Made by a program: the position numbers and the translations under genes. From contig ML133472.1 of NCBI GenBank assembly GCA_003864495.1, positions 496,001-560,000 of the forward strand: a DNA stretch of 64,000 nucleotides. The letters run 5' to 3'. The notes under the pieces were generated by a model that ran no database searches, was not told the DNA's origin, and saw only the letters and a list, made by a program, of their open reading frames with translations. Below, in pieces: positions 38,801 through 49,213 of this stretch. Within the stretch, counting starts at the first letter, position 1; every line of letters begins with the position of its first letter. This DNA is from Nemopilema nomurai (Eukaryota > Cnidaria > Scyphozoa > Rhizostomeae > Rhizostomatidae).

Positions 38801-40314
38801 TATTTCATCTCTGCCAAAAATAAGCCTATGATAGGTAGGTTTTATATGTGATATCCCCAGCTTCTGGAAACGCAGCAAAACACGTTCCGTTTTTATCCGA
38901 TCTCCTTGGCACGCCCATCTTGTTACTTTGAACTAAATTCAAATCCTAAATGGTACTTTGGTTAAACATGAAAGACTACATTGTTCCTTGCATGTAGGCA
39001 CTACCTGAAGTCTCATATTGGGTCATAGTAGTTAATAAATCGCGTTTTCTAAAGAGAAGGAATTAAGTGTCCTTTGGTTTAATAGTAAAATGGTCATTAT
39101 CAAATTTGCATGATCCGAGTCCAAATTATTACTGCGTGGTTTACAGTTTTCCAACATCTGTCAAGTACTTTTTAAGCTTTGGCGAAAGTTCTTGAAAAAT
39201 CTCCACTTTTCGTGTGGATGCTTCAAAACTTTTTCGCAGCTGCTGTCAATGTAAAGTGGTCTTGAAGTTCAGATTAGCATCGTTCAGAAACCGTCTATTT
39301 CCGTGACGAAAAACGTTTTTGTGACATTTTATTTTTAAGTTGGTTCGAATGATCAAAATGCAGCCAGAGGATGGTTGTAACTTTTTCTAGACCCTATGAT
39401 CTCGATTTCTCAGTGTTTGTTACTTATGGCAAAAATAACAAACATAATAAATAACTAATATGAAGCAATTACATACACAGTTTGCAAGATAGTTATTAAA
39501 CAATCTTTTTGGCGTCGTGATGGAACAATGATTTCAAATGATTTACAATAAATATCATCTTCAAAACCGAATGCAGGATTTAATTTGATAACAAATTGCC
39601 TGTATCAAATTCTTTTTTTTTGATACGTTACTTTGGTTGGCCACTTAATGCTTTTCTATACTAGGTATGACCAGTTTCTCTCTGCAATATAACAATGACT
39701 TATGTTCCTTTATCCAAAATATACTCTAGTTGGGAATTGGAATGTTCTTTAGCTGAACAAGGAACTTGCCTAGCTAACGTATTCCGGAAAGAAGGCCGCT
39801 TACCCATCCTTTAGAAGTCTTCTTAAATCTGGAGAAAATTTCTTCTATGTGCAGCTGAGAGGTCGCTCTCCTCAAGACAACTGGTTGCTGGAAGTAGAAA
39901 TGAATGAATTAGGATGGCTAAGCAAGAAGAACAAAGGAAAAAAGGTACCGATGTTCTAAACTCTTGCGAGTAAAAAGCACTGTCATAAAATGACCTCTCG
40001 CGCACTTAATGGGGTAATAGAAGGAATGAGTGACCTGTCGCCTTGCTTATAAAACAACAATTCAAAATGTTTAATTTAAGCGAAACGTTTGTGTATTTGT
40101 CAAAATTTAGAATCCTCGCTCTTTATGATTGAGCTAAGACAATTTGTAATTGTAATGTCTTTTCTATTTCCTTATGCTGAATGATATTTCTCTGCTTCAC
40201 AATAGCGGAACCAGTATACAAAATATGGCTGCAAATATATAGGATGCACTAGAAACATACCGGTATAGCAAGACTGGTACCTAATGAAGCGAGTGCCAGG
40301 ATAATGAAGGCCAT
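32874..40314 (-). CDS. Expansin-like protein C with one CBM14 domain
   Basis: Seven exons: 40314-40261, 39887-39804, 38748-38505, 35005-34852, 34644-34435, 33637-33537, 33193-32874. Total 1167 nt, 388 aa. Signal peptide MAFIILALASLGTSLA; D1 and D2 nearly identical to gene B; Thr/Pro linker; one peritrophin-A domain (about 326-378); and a basic tail (CKIKSKFKARFS) in place of B's two further CBM14 domains. Intron 3 carries a 3.3-kb hAT insertion. At exon 5 the donor position used by B reads AT instead of GT. An upstream AG|GTTGAAAG (34435/34434) changes the phase from 1 to 2, and the exon 6 acceptor is shifted by one base, so the frame is restored. With these sites the CDS is open throughout, arguing for a working gene; this splice choice is inference. 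Confidence 0.87.
35034..38311 (+). mobile_element. hAT-type DNA transposon in intron 3 of expansin C
   Basis: A 3278-bp element with matching ends: CAGGCGCGCAAC at 35034 and its reverse complement ending at 38311. Subterminal segments also correspond (GGTCCAGACCCCTGCCCTTTTT against a mirrored TTGGACCCCTGCCCTCTG). It is flanked on both sides by CTACT (35029-35033 and 38312-38316), a likely 5-bp target-site duplication; most hAT elements make 8 bp. The body encodes a broken transposase on the plus strand, opposite to the host gene. A perfect 12-bp terminus with a degraded coding region suggests moderate age. Confidence 0.9.
35463..37884 (+). pseudogene. Broken hAT transposase (TTF zinc finger, DUF4371 type)
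   Basis: The first open segment (35463 to about 35940) has a basic, Ser/Glu-rich N-terminus. The next (about 35944-37070) carries a TTF-type zinc finger (WHVYSPELNGGLCKLC and HAETDYH) and a DUF4371/hAT catalytic-core region (VIGDEVTERFANKE, GQAYDGAAAM, THCRSHVINLA). The C-terminal dimerisation segment (CEAERAASGVRRLKTAYRS, about 37692-37750) is recognisable. The reading frame shifts near 35940, between about 37063 and 37083, and near 37245, and there is an in-frame TAG at 37583-37585. Homologous sequence continues in the new frame after each break, so this is a decayed gene and not spliced exons. Transposition by this copy is unlikely. Confidence 0.88.
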
Positions 40315-40683
40315 TTTGTTCTTTGGTCCCAGTGAATAGAAACTTAAGATGTTTCACAGAAATCTGCTTTCCAGTAACTCAGAATGTTCTCTTGATAGGT
40401 TTATTTGCAGTTGATCGTTTTTTCCTTCCAATTGTGCAGTCTCGTAACAGGTTATTTACAAAAGCACCGGAAAGAGAAATCCACGATTCCGAAAAACAGT
40501 GGAAACATGGCTCTAGCACACTTCAATACTAACGTATCCGACACACCTCAGAGTATTTAAACTTCGGAAAATCTCATCCTATGTAGACAAAAGAGTTCAT
40601 CTTTTCACTTGGTTTTTTCTAAAGAAAGTTTGAAATAGACGCAGGTTGACAACCAATTGTGTGCTATTCTTACAATCGTTCAA

Positions 40684-40775
40684 TGTTTTCGATCCACAAC
40701 TGTCTATTTATATTGTCAGCTTTTGATCATTTTACAATGCTTGCAAACTCTGAGCAGCGTGGGACGAAAACGTTA
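40684..40775. repeat. Dispersed repeat related to the 18.1-kb foldback arm
   Basis: TTTTCGATC-CAACTG, ATTGTCAGCTTTTG and TTGCAAACTCTGAG follow in the same order and spacing as in the right arm at 18123-18190, with scattered substitutions. Only one arm is present. Confidence 0.6.
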
Positions 40776-41034
40776 ATAGCGTTAAAGCTTGAGTTTAACG
40801 CTGAAACCTATTTCTCACAACTGTGAAGCTTTGTACCAAACAAAGCAATTGATATGATAAAAAAGTGAGGCTCAATCTAATCCAGTGCAAGTTTCTGGAG
40901 AATAAATTATTTTTAGAGTAGAACAGCGTAAAAAATGTCCCTTTAGAAATGTGAAATTCTTTGCAAGAAGGCAAAGTGTAATCTGCAATACTCCGTATTT
41001 CATCTACTGTAATGCTTATTACAGGGCTAATTAA

Positions 41035-41190
41035 ATGTTTGTATCTTAGGGGGGCTTCTATTCGAGGGGGTCGTTTATTCTTTTTGAGGGAGCGTCTGCA
41101 TAAGAAAGAAATATTAACTGTTGGAAAAAGAAATGAAATAGGGGGCCTTTATATGAAGGGGGCGTTTACTCGAAGCATTATGGGATGTAG
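41035..41190. repeat. G-run repeat with TTTAYTCGA motifs
   Basis: Several imperfect copies of GAGGGGGTCGTTTATTC, TGAAGGGGGCGTTTACTCGA and GGGGGGCTTCTATTCGAG-type units, about 15-20 bp each, with non-repeat sequence between them. It is probably part of a dispersed repeat family; no ends were defined. Confidence 0.45.
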
Positions 41191-41502
41191 AAACATCTGT
41201 GCCTCTCGATGAATAAGGCACAATAATATATACAACCAAGTTTAATTGTCAAACCCTTCTTTGCTGCTAAAATGACTTGATGATGCATTGAGATTGTATC
41301 TTGCATAGCAAACGTCAAACAAACAAGCGTAATATAATGGAGAAAAACTTCGTTAAGGCAAAGCAGAACTGAACGCTGTTACATGGATTCCAGCATCCAA
41401 CATCACAAATAGGCTGTCAAGTAAAGTCAATATCACTTGGCACCAAATGGGCCTAAAAAGAACATATTTGTGAAAATGTAGATGGTAATTCTACTCACGT
41501 GT

Positions 41503-41556
41503 CGTCGGTAGTACTTTTGCTGTCATTACCCCTTGCATTATCAATCGCCATTTTTA
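41503..41556 (-). other. Possible isolated first coding exon
   Basis: On the minus strand an ATG opens MAIDNARGNDSKSTTDDT and ends at a strong donor (AC|GTGAGT). No downstream partner exon was found between here and expansin C. It could be a first exon of an unrecognised gene, an alternative upstream exon for gene C, or chance. Confidence 0.25.
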
Positions 41557-42290
41557 CTTTAGACAACCCAAGGGGCAGCATGTGCTAATCTTGGTAGTTC
41601 AAAGGGCTTTTCACAGATTTTCAGACCAAGTTTAATAGTTTAAAGTTTCGCGCGCTTTTAAATACTTGATGTATGAAGACACTGGGATGCGGAGTCCATG
41701 GAGGAGGAGCTTTCCACAGGGGTATGATAACACTTGGCCATATTTTAATGATCACATGATGAAAAGCAAGTGTTGTCCCACTCGAACGTTGTTGATTTTT
41801 CAAAGAAAGTCAGGAATGGAGAGGTGACGGTGAAAGGCAAGTCTTTAATTCTTTAGTCTTTAGGTATCTGATCCCTTTTCTAATTATGAACTAGTGTCAT
41901 GTACCCATGTTATTTTGTGTTTTCTCTGCTTTGTGGGCCAGAAATCTGCACTGTTGATCATTTGGAAATTTATGTTATAATGACCAAAGTTCTCACAATC
42001 GACAATCACTGCCAGGAATCTCAAAACATTTCAAAAAGATTTCTACATTCTGTCTTGTCACCTTTTCTTCCTTTAAGAGCAATGCCAAATTTCTAACGTC
42101 AATTTTTATAAAAATTAACGTTAATTTTCATAAATTTATGTTCCTTCCATAACTGTCAAACTAAATTTACGGAAATGGTGTTGGCAGAAAAAATGTATGG
42201 AAGCCAAAAAGGGAAGTTCTGTCAACCTGCGTTCGAAGTTTATTGAAAATTGCAAATTTTGTTTTTGATAGATAAATAGCAGTCTCCAAG

Positions 42291-45200
42291 ATGTCAATAA
42301 ACAGCCCTGTCAACATCTCAGAGGACTTGATGCCTCCAGATGCTGATGGACGGTGAACATGAATATCTTCTTGTTACAAATTCATTAAATATTTAGCAAT
42401 CATTTATTGAATATTAAACATACATTTTATTAGAGTCAAAGTTTCTTGGTTAGAAACCTACACATTCAATCAAAATTATGTAGATATTATGACCATGTTT
42501 TTAATTTTACAATAAATGCTGAAAGAATAATTTTTTTATGCTGATTGCTTAAAAGGGATTGCTAATAATTACAGGAGTTTTGTGAATATTCTGGCTTTAG
42601 TAGGCCAAAATGTCTTTTTAAAAATTAGATTCCAATTTTAAAGGAAATGTTTGTTTTATAAACAGATGTATTTGCATTTATTTTGCAATTCAAAATTTTA
42701 TGTTTTTATATATGCAATGCAAACTTAGTACTATTATCTATTTTTGTTCCAAGACATAAATCATAGTAAAAAATCAAATAAGAGAAGTTGTTCAAGAATC
42801 TACACACGAAGGACACTAAAAGTGTTTCCACTCATAGCCATGTTACTGTAATATTTTTTTTTAAACTATATATATAATAACTTCCATTACGTTTAACAGA
42901 TGACACCATCATTTGCTCATATTTTTTCCAACAAGATGATGTAGTATTTCATTTTTTCTTTCAGCACATTACCCAATCCTGAAGATTGCTCAATTACATC
43001 ATCAATAGATTCAGCTGATAGTTTCTTTTCTGATGATGATCCATTAGACGAAAGGACCCCTTTGGTTCATGGTCATAGTACCATCAGTGAAGGTGGAGAG
43101 AGGAAAGGGACAATTTTTTCATCTGTGTTCACTCTGGTCTCAACCATGATAGGTGGTGGGCTACTATCATTGCCATTTGCATTTGAACAAGGAGGATTTG
43201 TAGTATCATCACTTGTTTTGCTTTTTGTACTTGTTGCATCAACACATGGAGGCTTTTTGGTCATAAACAGTAAGAAATATTGTCATGGAAAGATAAAAAA
43301 TATTGAGGATGTTGCTAGAGTTGCATTTGGACGAAAAGGACAGGTAATTTTATCAAATATATTCTTTAGTCATCAGTTCCATAACTTAGTGCAGTGATCT
43401 AATCGTTTAGTTAAAATTCTTGCTACATGTACCAGCAACATTGTTGCAGCTGAACATATGATCATTCAAAAATGCTTAATTAAATATTGATGGAATGACA
43501 AATTATGACAAAATGCAATTTTCAAATCACAAATGTGCTTGCCAGTGACAAAGAAGAAGTAATCTGCATTACTCAGAGTAAAGACAACAAGGCATAAAAG
43601 AAAGATTCTTTGAATCTAGATTGAAAAATGTTTAAATGTTGATTGAGTTTAGTAGAAAGTTCAATATCTTTTAAAAACTATCCTTAAAGCAATATTCTGC
43701 AAAAATCATGCTATAATTTGAAGGTTCTCTCAACTTTTTCTAGATGCTGGTACAGGTGACATTGTTTTTTATGCTGTACTTGGTTTCAGCTGTATACTTC
43801 ATACTTATATCAGATCAAGTAAGTAATTTTAACAATTGTTGTTGAACCTAACAATTTAGATTCAGATTAAGGTTTCAGTCAGGCTCATATTTTCACAAGA
43901 TACAGGGTAAACATAAGGCAAACATATAAGAATCTAAACATATGTCAGAATCATAGAGTTTCTTTAATAGAAAACCATTCAATTTCATTCAAAACTTCAG
44001 AACTTTCTGATTATTTGTAAAAACTTGAAACATTCCTTTGAAAATAACTTGTCATTCAATGCTAACAGGATCCAAATTAATTTACATTTTCAGCTCTTAG
44101 CCCCTTTTCTGATTAATCTGTTCCTTACCTCCAACAGGTAGAGCCTTTGGTCCAATACATTGCTGGGAAAAGAGGATTTTGGACAGAGAGAATAGTTGTC
44201 CTGTCAATGATTTTAGTATTTGTGTTTCCAATTTCACTGTTGAAAAACCTGTCTGCTTTGCAGTATACTTCTAGTCTGAGGTATGTAATTAATGATCTAC
44301 TATCCAGAATGATAAAGTTATTACCGTGGAAAGCAAAATATGATAACACCCTTGTGACAATCAATATGATTGGAATCTAGATAAGGTTAGAAACTGTGTA
44401 TAAGCCATCCCCACACATAAGCCACACTCAAAGTTTGAGTTATTCAGAAAAAAATGTAATTTATTGTTGAAGATATTCTTAAAAATCCATGAAATTCATC
44501 TTCAACGTCAAACAGCCCAAAGGGTTTATCTGATTCCTTTTGGTTTAATATCACTCTCTCTTGTTGATAAAGTTAGTTAGCATTGTTATCTTTATATTTG
44601 CCTTCTTCCATATTTCCTTCTGATTGTTAGCATTTATTACCATTTTGTTGAAAACAAAAGGAAGTTTTAGCCATCTACAACAATAGCAAACCCATAGTTG
44701 ATCACTCCACACCCATCCATAGGCTGCACCTATGATTTTGGGTGCAAATGAGGAAAAATGTGCAGCTAACACACTGGTTTTTAAAGTAAATTTTTTGTCC
44801 ATCTTCACTGATTACCTAGGTATGTTATTTTATTGTGGCTTAGCAGAGGTTTAATGTCAAAATAGAGTCCCTAAGAACAATTACATTCTTTTTATTAATT
44901 TAGAGGGTTTTTTACTTCACTTACACAATACAGACCATGCTTGCATGTTCCAACAGAGAAATAATTTTGCACTAAGTCATCAGAGAAGTTTTTGGTCTCA
45001 AGGATTCCCAAATGTTGTCATTTCAGTGCATTCTGTGGCCTACTTTTGACTGGCTGCATTGCTTACCGCTCAGCCAAAGATAACATTGGTGGACCTGTGC
45101 ATAGACCTGATAATCCTGTGAAATGGTACCCAACTAGCCTCCGACAGTTCTTGACTTGTATTTCAATCTCAGAGCTCACCTTTTCCTGCCACTTTAACAT

Positions 45201-46909
45201 ATTGCCTATGCACACCGAACTCCGGAACCAGACCCGAAAGAACAAAAGGATCATTCTGGTTCTTGCCATGGGAATAACCTATGTAATGAATTTCACTGTG
45301 AGCTTCTTTGGTTATTTTCAGGTTGGTATACTTTTGTTTCAGCAATACAATTAATGGTATTATTTGCTGGCAGGAAATGTTTCAATATAATGTCATTGTA
45401 GAAAATTAGGCCGTGGATTATTTGAATAATTTATGATTGATTACAATCTATTTTTTCATTTCATGTTGAAATAATATTTACGTTTAGGTATAAAAACCGA
45501 GTCAGCTTCATTTCATGGTTCTAATGAAACCTTGCTCGGAAAAACGATTCTCTTTCTTTTTAGTTTCGGCAATACACAGATCAAGACATAACAAAGAATT
45601 ATGCGCATGATGATGTGGTGATAACTGCAGGCCGGGCTGCTCTTGCCTTTGTGCTCCTCCTTAGCTTTCCGCTTCTGATTGTACCATGCAGGCAAACTTT
45701 AAACAAGGTATTCAATTTCTGCAGTTTTTTGTTCATCACTCATTGAAACAATAGGTCAATGTAGCCAAGTACTAAAGTCTCAAGTGTGGGTTCAAATTGT
45801 CCTCAACAAGTACTCTATCTTCAAGCTACTGAAAGTCTGCAGTTCTTCTTTGTAAACCTCTTCTTTAAACTGTTTATTTAAACCAAAAAACAGCGAAACT
45901 ATTATTTTGTAAAAGTTTGCTGATTTAAGTGGAATCTTGACAACCCAACAAAGATTTAAACTTTTTTTGTGCAAAAATTTATCAAATTGTTAAGCTGTAG
46001 ATAAGGGGGTTGCACAAATGATTGGAAAAGAAGTAGCTTAGGTGGGGTTCATGGTTTGGTGTGCGGGTGGTAATCTTGGTGATTCTAGAATGAAAGAAGG
46101 CTTGGTGAGAATGCACTGACTGTGAAATTTGTAGAAGATTGGTGGAATAAGCCTAGTCTCTGAGGCCTTTCTTAGTCAAAAGAAGTTGCGAGTCATTTCG
46201 CATTTCAAGAGCCGTTTCGTTTTTGATCCTTGTTTCAGCGTAGACTTAAAGTGTGAGGAAGTGTTGTTGGCATTCATTGTTTGCGCATGCGTTTTGTCTA
46301 GATGCTTTGGAGTCATGAACGGACTCGCCGTTGGGAGGTGTTCGGCGCACCACGTGTCGTCAAAGCAATCTCGAACAGTAAATTTAACGGGCCTACGCGT
46401 GCAGTATGGTTTCTAGAGACATTTATACTAGTCTTCACTGCGTATGGGCTGGCCTATATAGTCCCCCAGGTAAGCAACGTTTAGTGCTTTTTACATTGTG
46501 CACCTAAAATAGAATACATCACAGTTTAAAGCTGTTTGCATCGCTGTGGATTGACCATAATTGCCAGGCAGGCAAATATCTAGGCTGCGTAACGAGCAGT
46601 GGTTAGATTGAAACTCACGTGATTATCCTGATTTTTGTCCTGGAACAGGTCAACATGCTGTGGGGCATCGTAGGCTCTATTGGCTGCACAATGATCATCT
46701 ACGTACTACCTCCGGCTTTCTACTTGAAGGTCCGGCACCATCCCGAGAAACCCGACTTCAAACAGGTGTTCGCTTGGCTGCTTTTCATAACCGGGATCTT
46801 CCTGCTTTGCACCGGTCTGTATCAGTCAGTTGTCAACATTGTGGATCCGGTTCCGGAAGCGACACAGCTAAGGCCAGTCAAAAATAGTACAAGATTCCAT
46901 CTAGCCTAG
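42291..46909 (+). CDS. AAAP-family (SLC38-like) amino-acid transporter
   Basis: Eight exons: 42291-42352, 42965-43343, 43744-43818, 44138-44280, 45027-45321, 45564-45707, 46302-46469, 46649-46909. All have GT/AG borders; phases are 2,0,0,2,0,0,0; total 1527 nt, 508 aa. A soluble acidic N-terminus (about 1-70) precedes TM1 with the family signature STMIGGGLLSLPFAF (80-94). Later segments include LFFMLYLVSAVYFILISD, IVVLSMILVFVFPISLL and a conserved CHFNILPMHTEL stretch. The last exon has two hydrophobic helices (IVGSIGCTMIIYVLPPAF and VFAWLLFITGIFLLCTGL). The Aa_trans family moves amino acids with Na+ or H+ across plasma or lysosomal membranes. An acidic patch with DERTPLV could be a lysosomal sorting signal. 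Substrate and subfamily (SLC38A7/8/11-like or SLC36-like) cannot be fixed here. Confidence 0.92.
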
Positions 46910-49213
46910 AATCTCTTCCCGTACTAGACAGTACGGCTATTGCTTGTTAAAACATGCTTGCGTGATTCTGCTTCCGATTTCACCTGAGCATTGGTCATTT
47001 TACCTTGTTTTTCGATACCCAATTCTTCCACCCCGGTCTTTCTATTGCTTGCAGTAATTGTTATAGTGCTTTATAGGCAGTGATTTCGAGACTGTTGTAG
47101 CAGAAATATAAGTTTCAAATGATAAGCCCTGTTATGTTGCAAATGTTACTCAAGAGGGGTTTCTTTGACTACTGTGATAAATGGGCGTTTAATTTAAGAG
47201 TGAATCATGTGAAAGTAAAACATGTGCATTAGGATATACGAAACGAAACACGTGTGCATTAACACCTTTCTTGTTTTTGTATGAACTACTGGAAAGACGA
47301 TCCCAGATCTTTACGCCGTGTAAGAAACGCTTGTACGCGATAACCTCTGACCTTCTCTGACCTCTGATTTTTGGCCTCTGATCTTTGAAGCATCATAGCA
47401 ATGATTCGCCATCAGATGATCAGTCATGCAGTTTGATCGAACTAGGCTTGCGGTTCAAATGTTTTATGAGCCTCTAGTGTAGAATCTGATTTATTTCATC
47501 AAAAATAAATTGACAGTTGGTATAGTTTTATTTAGATTTTGATATTTTTATTCTGTTTTAAATCAGGAAATTATAACTAGGAATCGCATATTATAATACA
47601 TTTCGTACTTTATTTATTAAGTTAATGTTGCTTGTAAGAGATATTTTTTCCTTGTTTATGGCTTCTTGAAGCTCCTAGATTACACCTCAGTAATTATACT
47701 TCGTAGCTCTCTTTCAGTTTGTGTCAAAAGACAAAGTCTTTGAAATAGTCCTTGTTCTTTGATTTGGTCTTCGTCAGATCGTTCTTTCCTATTCATACTG
47801 CCTTAACCTTTATATATTTACGTGTTTACAAGAAAATGTCGTGCCATTGTGGCGTTTTATTGCAGAGAATTTCGTGTCAGCATGCCACGAACTGTATAAT
47901 CAAATTCGGTTTGGAGTTTTTGGCAGAATGTGTGTTGTAGAGATATTTGATAACTGGTTTTAAAAACCACAATAATTTAACAAGGCGACACGAACGAAAA
48001 CTGTTCGCTTGTCAACTAAGATAACAGTTGTAAGAAATATTGTATTTAAAGTACTTTTGTACGAGTATGGAGCATGAGAATCCATTTCCCGGCGAAGATT
48101 TCAGATTGCACGTGCAAATATTAATTATACCTTGCACAAGAAAGGAAACCGATTTGGGCATGTTAGTCGATGTCCCCAGAGGCTCAAATTGTGAATAGCA
48201 TCATATGCCGAAGAACAAATGGAAGGAGAGGAAAGGCCCCAGGAGAAGAAAATGGTTGTGATACTCAAAGTTGGTTGAAGATGAAAGTGAGCCACGTGTA
48301 TAAACTGGTAAACCACGTGATGAAAGTGGACCACGTATTGTTTTGTATAAACTGGTAAATTGCGCAGGTGTTCAAGATACGAAGTATCTGATTTTTTATC
48401 TTGGAATGATTATATGTCAGCAAATGGCTTCAAAAGCACCAAATCAAAGGCACAAGGTCAAAAGCACCAGGAATGGTGATAGGGACAAGATATTGAATAA
48501 ATTACTACGGTTACGACTGTTTGAAAACCTTTATGGCCATTCATAATCACATTGTATCGAATTAATTGAACTAGACGGATATCAATATCTTTATTACTAG
48601 ATGCTATCAATATCATTCGCTTAAAGCGAGGTACCCTACATTACCAAGTAAGCAAACGAAAACTCGAGAGAGACACTGAAAGGAAAGAGCCCTGCAAACT
48701 AAATACAAAAAACTCTCACCTAAGCAATACTACTTCTTTTGTAACCAAGTGCAGTGGTGGTGTCGAATTCTTGATGAGTTGAATGTACATAAAATGCCAA
48801 AGTAAGATGAAAGCTAGATTGTTTTTTCGTTCAAATGTTGGGCTAAGTAAATATAAGAAACAGCTGTCCTTTTTGGCTAGCCTCTAAACAGCACATCAAA
48901 GAGCCACGGTTAAAGGATATGATAACTATGGTCTGCATCGGGAAATATATGGCTTTTCTCCCATTCATTAATGGGGTGCATTTAATTGTGGACATTGTTT
49001 TAAAGAGCCTTAGACTCCAGCTGTTTCGACACGTGACCATTTCCGTAATGTCACATTCACATAGCGAGTTATCGTGCCTTTAGCACAAGGCACTGGGCAA
49101 GAGTCTCTTCAAATACTTTCAGCACCTATTGAAGATTGGTCGTAAACCAACATCCAATAGCCATCAACCAAAGGTCATCACAGCAGGACCAGACCAACCT
49201 AGAAAATAACGCA
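46910..49213. other. Convergent intergenic region, 3' of the transporter
   Basis: Includes the transporter 3' UTR and AT-rich spacer up to the 21-bp array. Near 48285-48360 the segments CCACGTGTATAAACTGGTAAA and GTATAAACTGGTAAATTG repeat. No other gene was recognised. Confidence 0.4.
47504..47509 (+). promoter_or_regulatory. Candidate poly(A) signal AATAAA for the transporter
   Basis: Canonical AATAAA about 595 bases after the transporter stop codon. A hexamer is common by chance in AT-rich DNA, so this is only a candidate. Confidence 0.25.

Larger units (their letters stand above)
40315..42290. other. Intergenic stretch between expansin C and the transporter
   Basis: Divergent 5' ends of expansin C (-) and the AAAP transporter (+) face this 2-kb stretch, so it should contain both promoters. 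It also holds a dispersed repeat (40684-40775), a G-run repeat (41035-41190) and an isolated possible coding exon (41503-41556, minus). No TATA or other element could be assigned with confidence. Confidence 0.45.

Noticed and set aside
38404..38823. Plus-strand open frame across expansin C exon 3
   Set aside because: It is the antisense of a conserved expansin exon that is supported by its paralogue.
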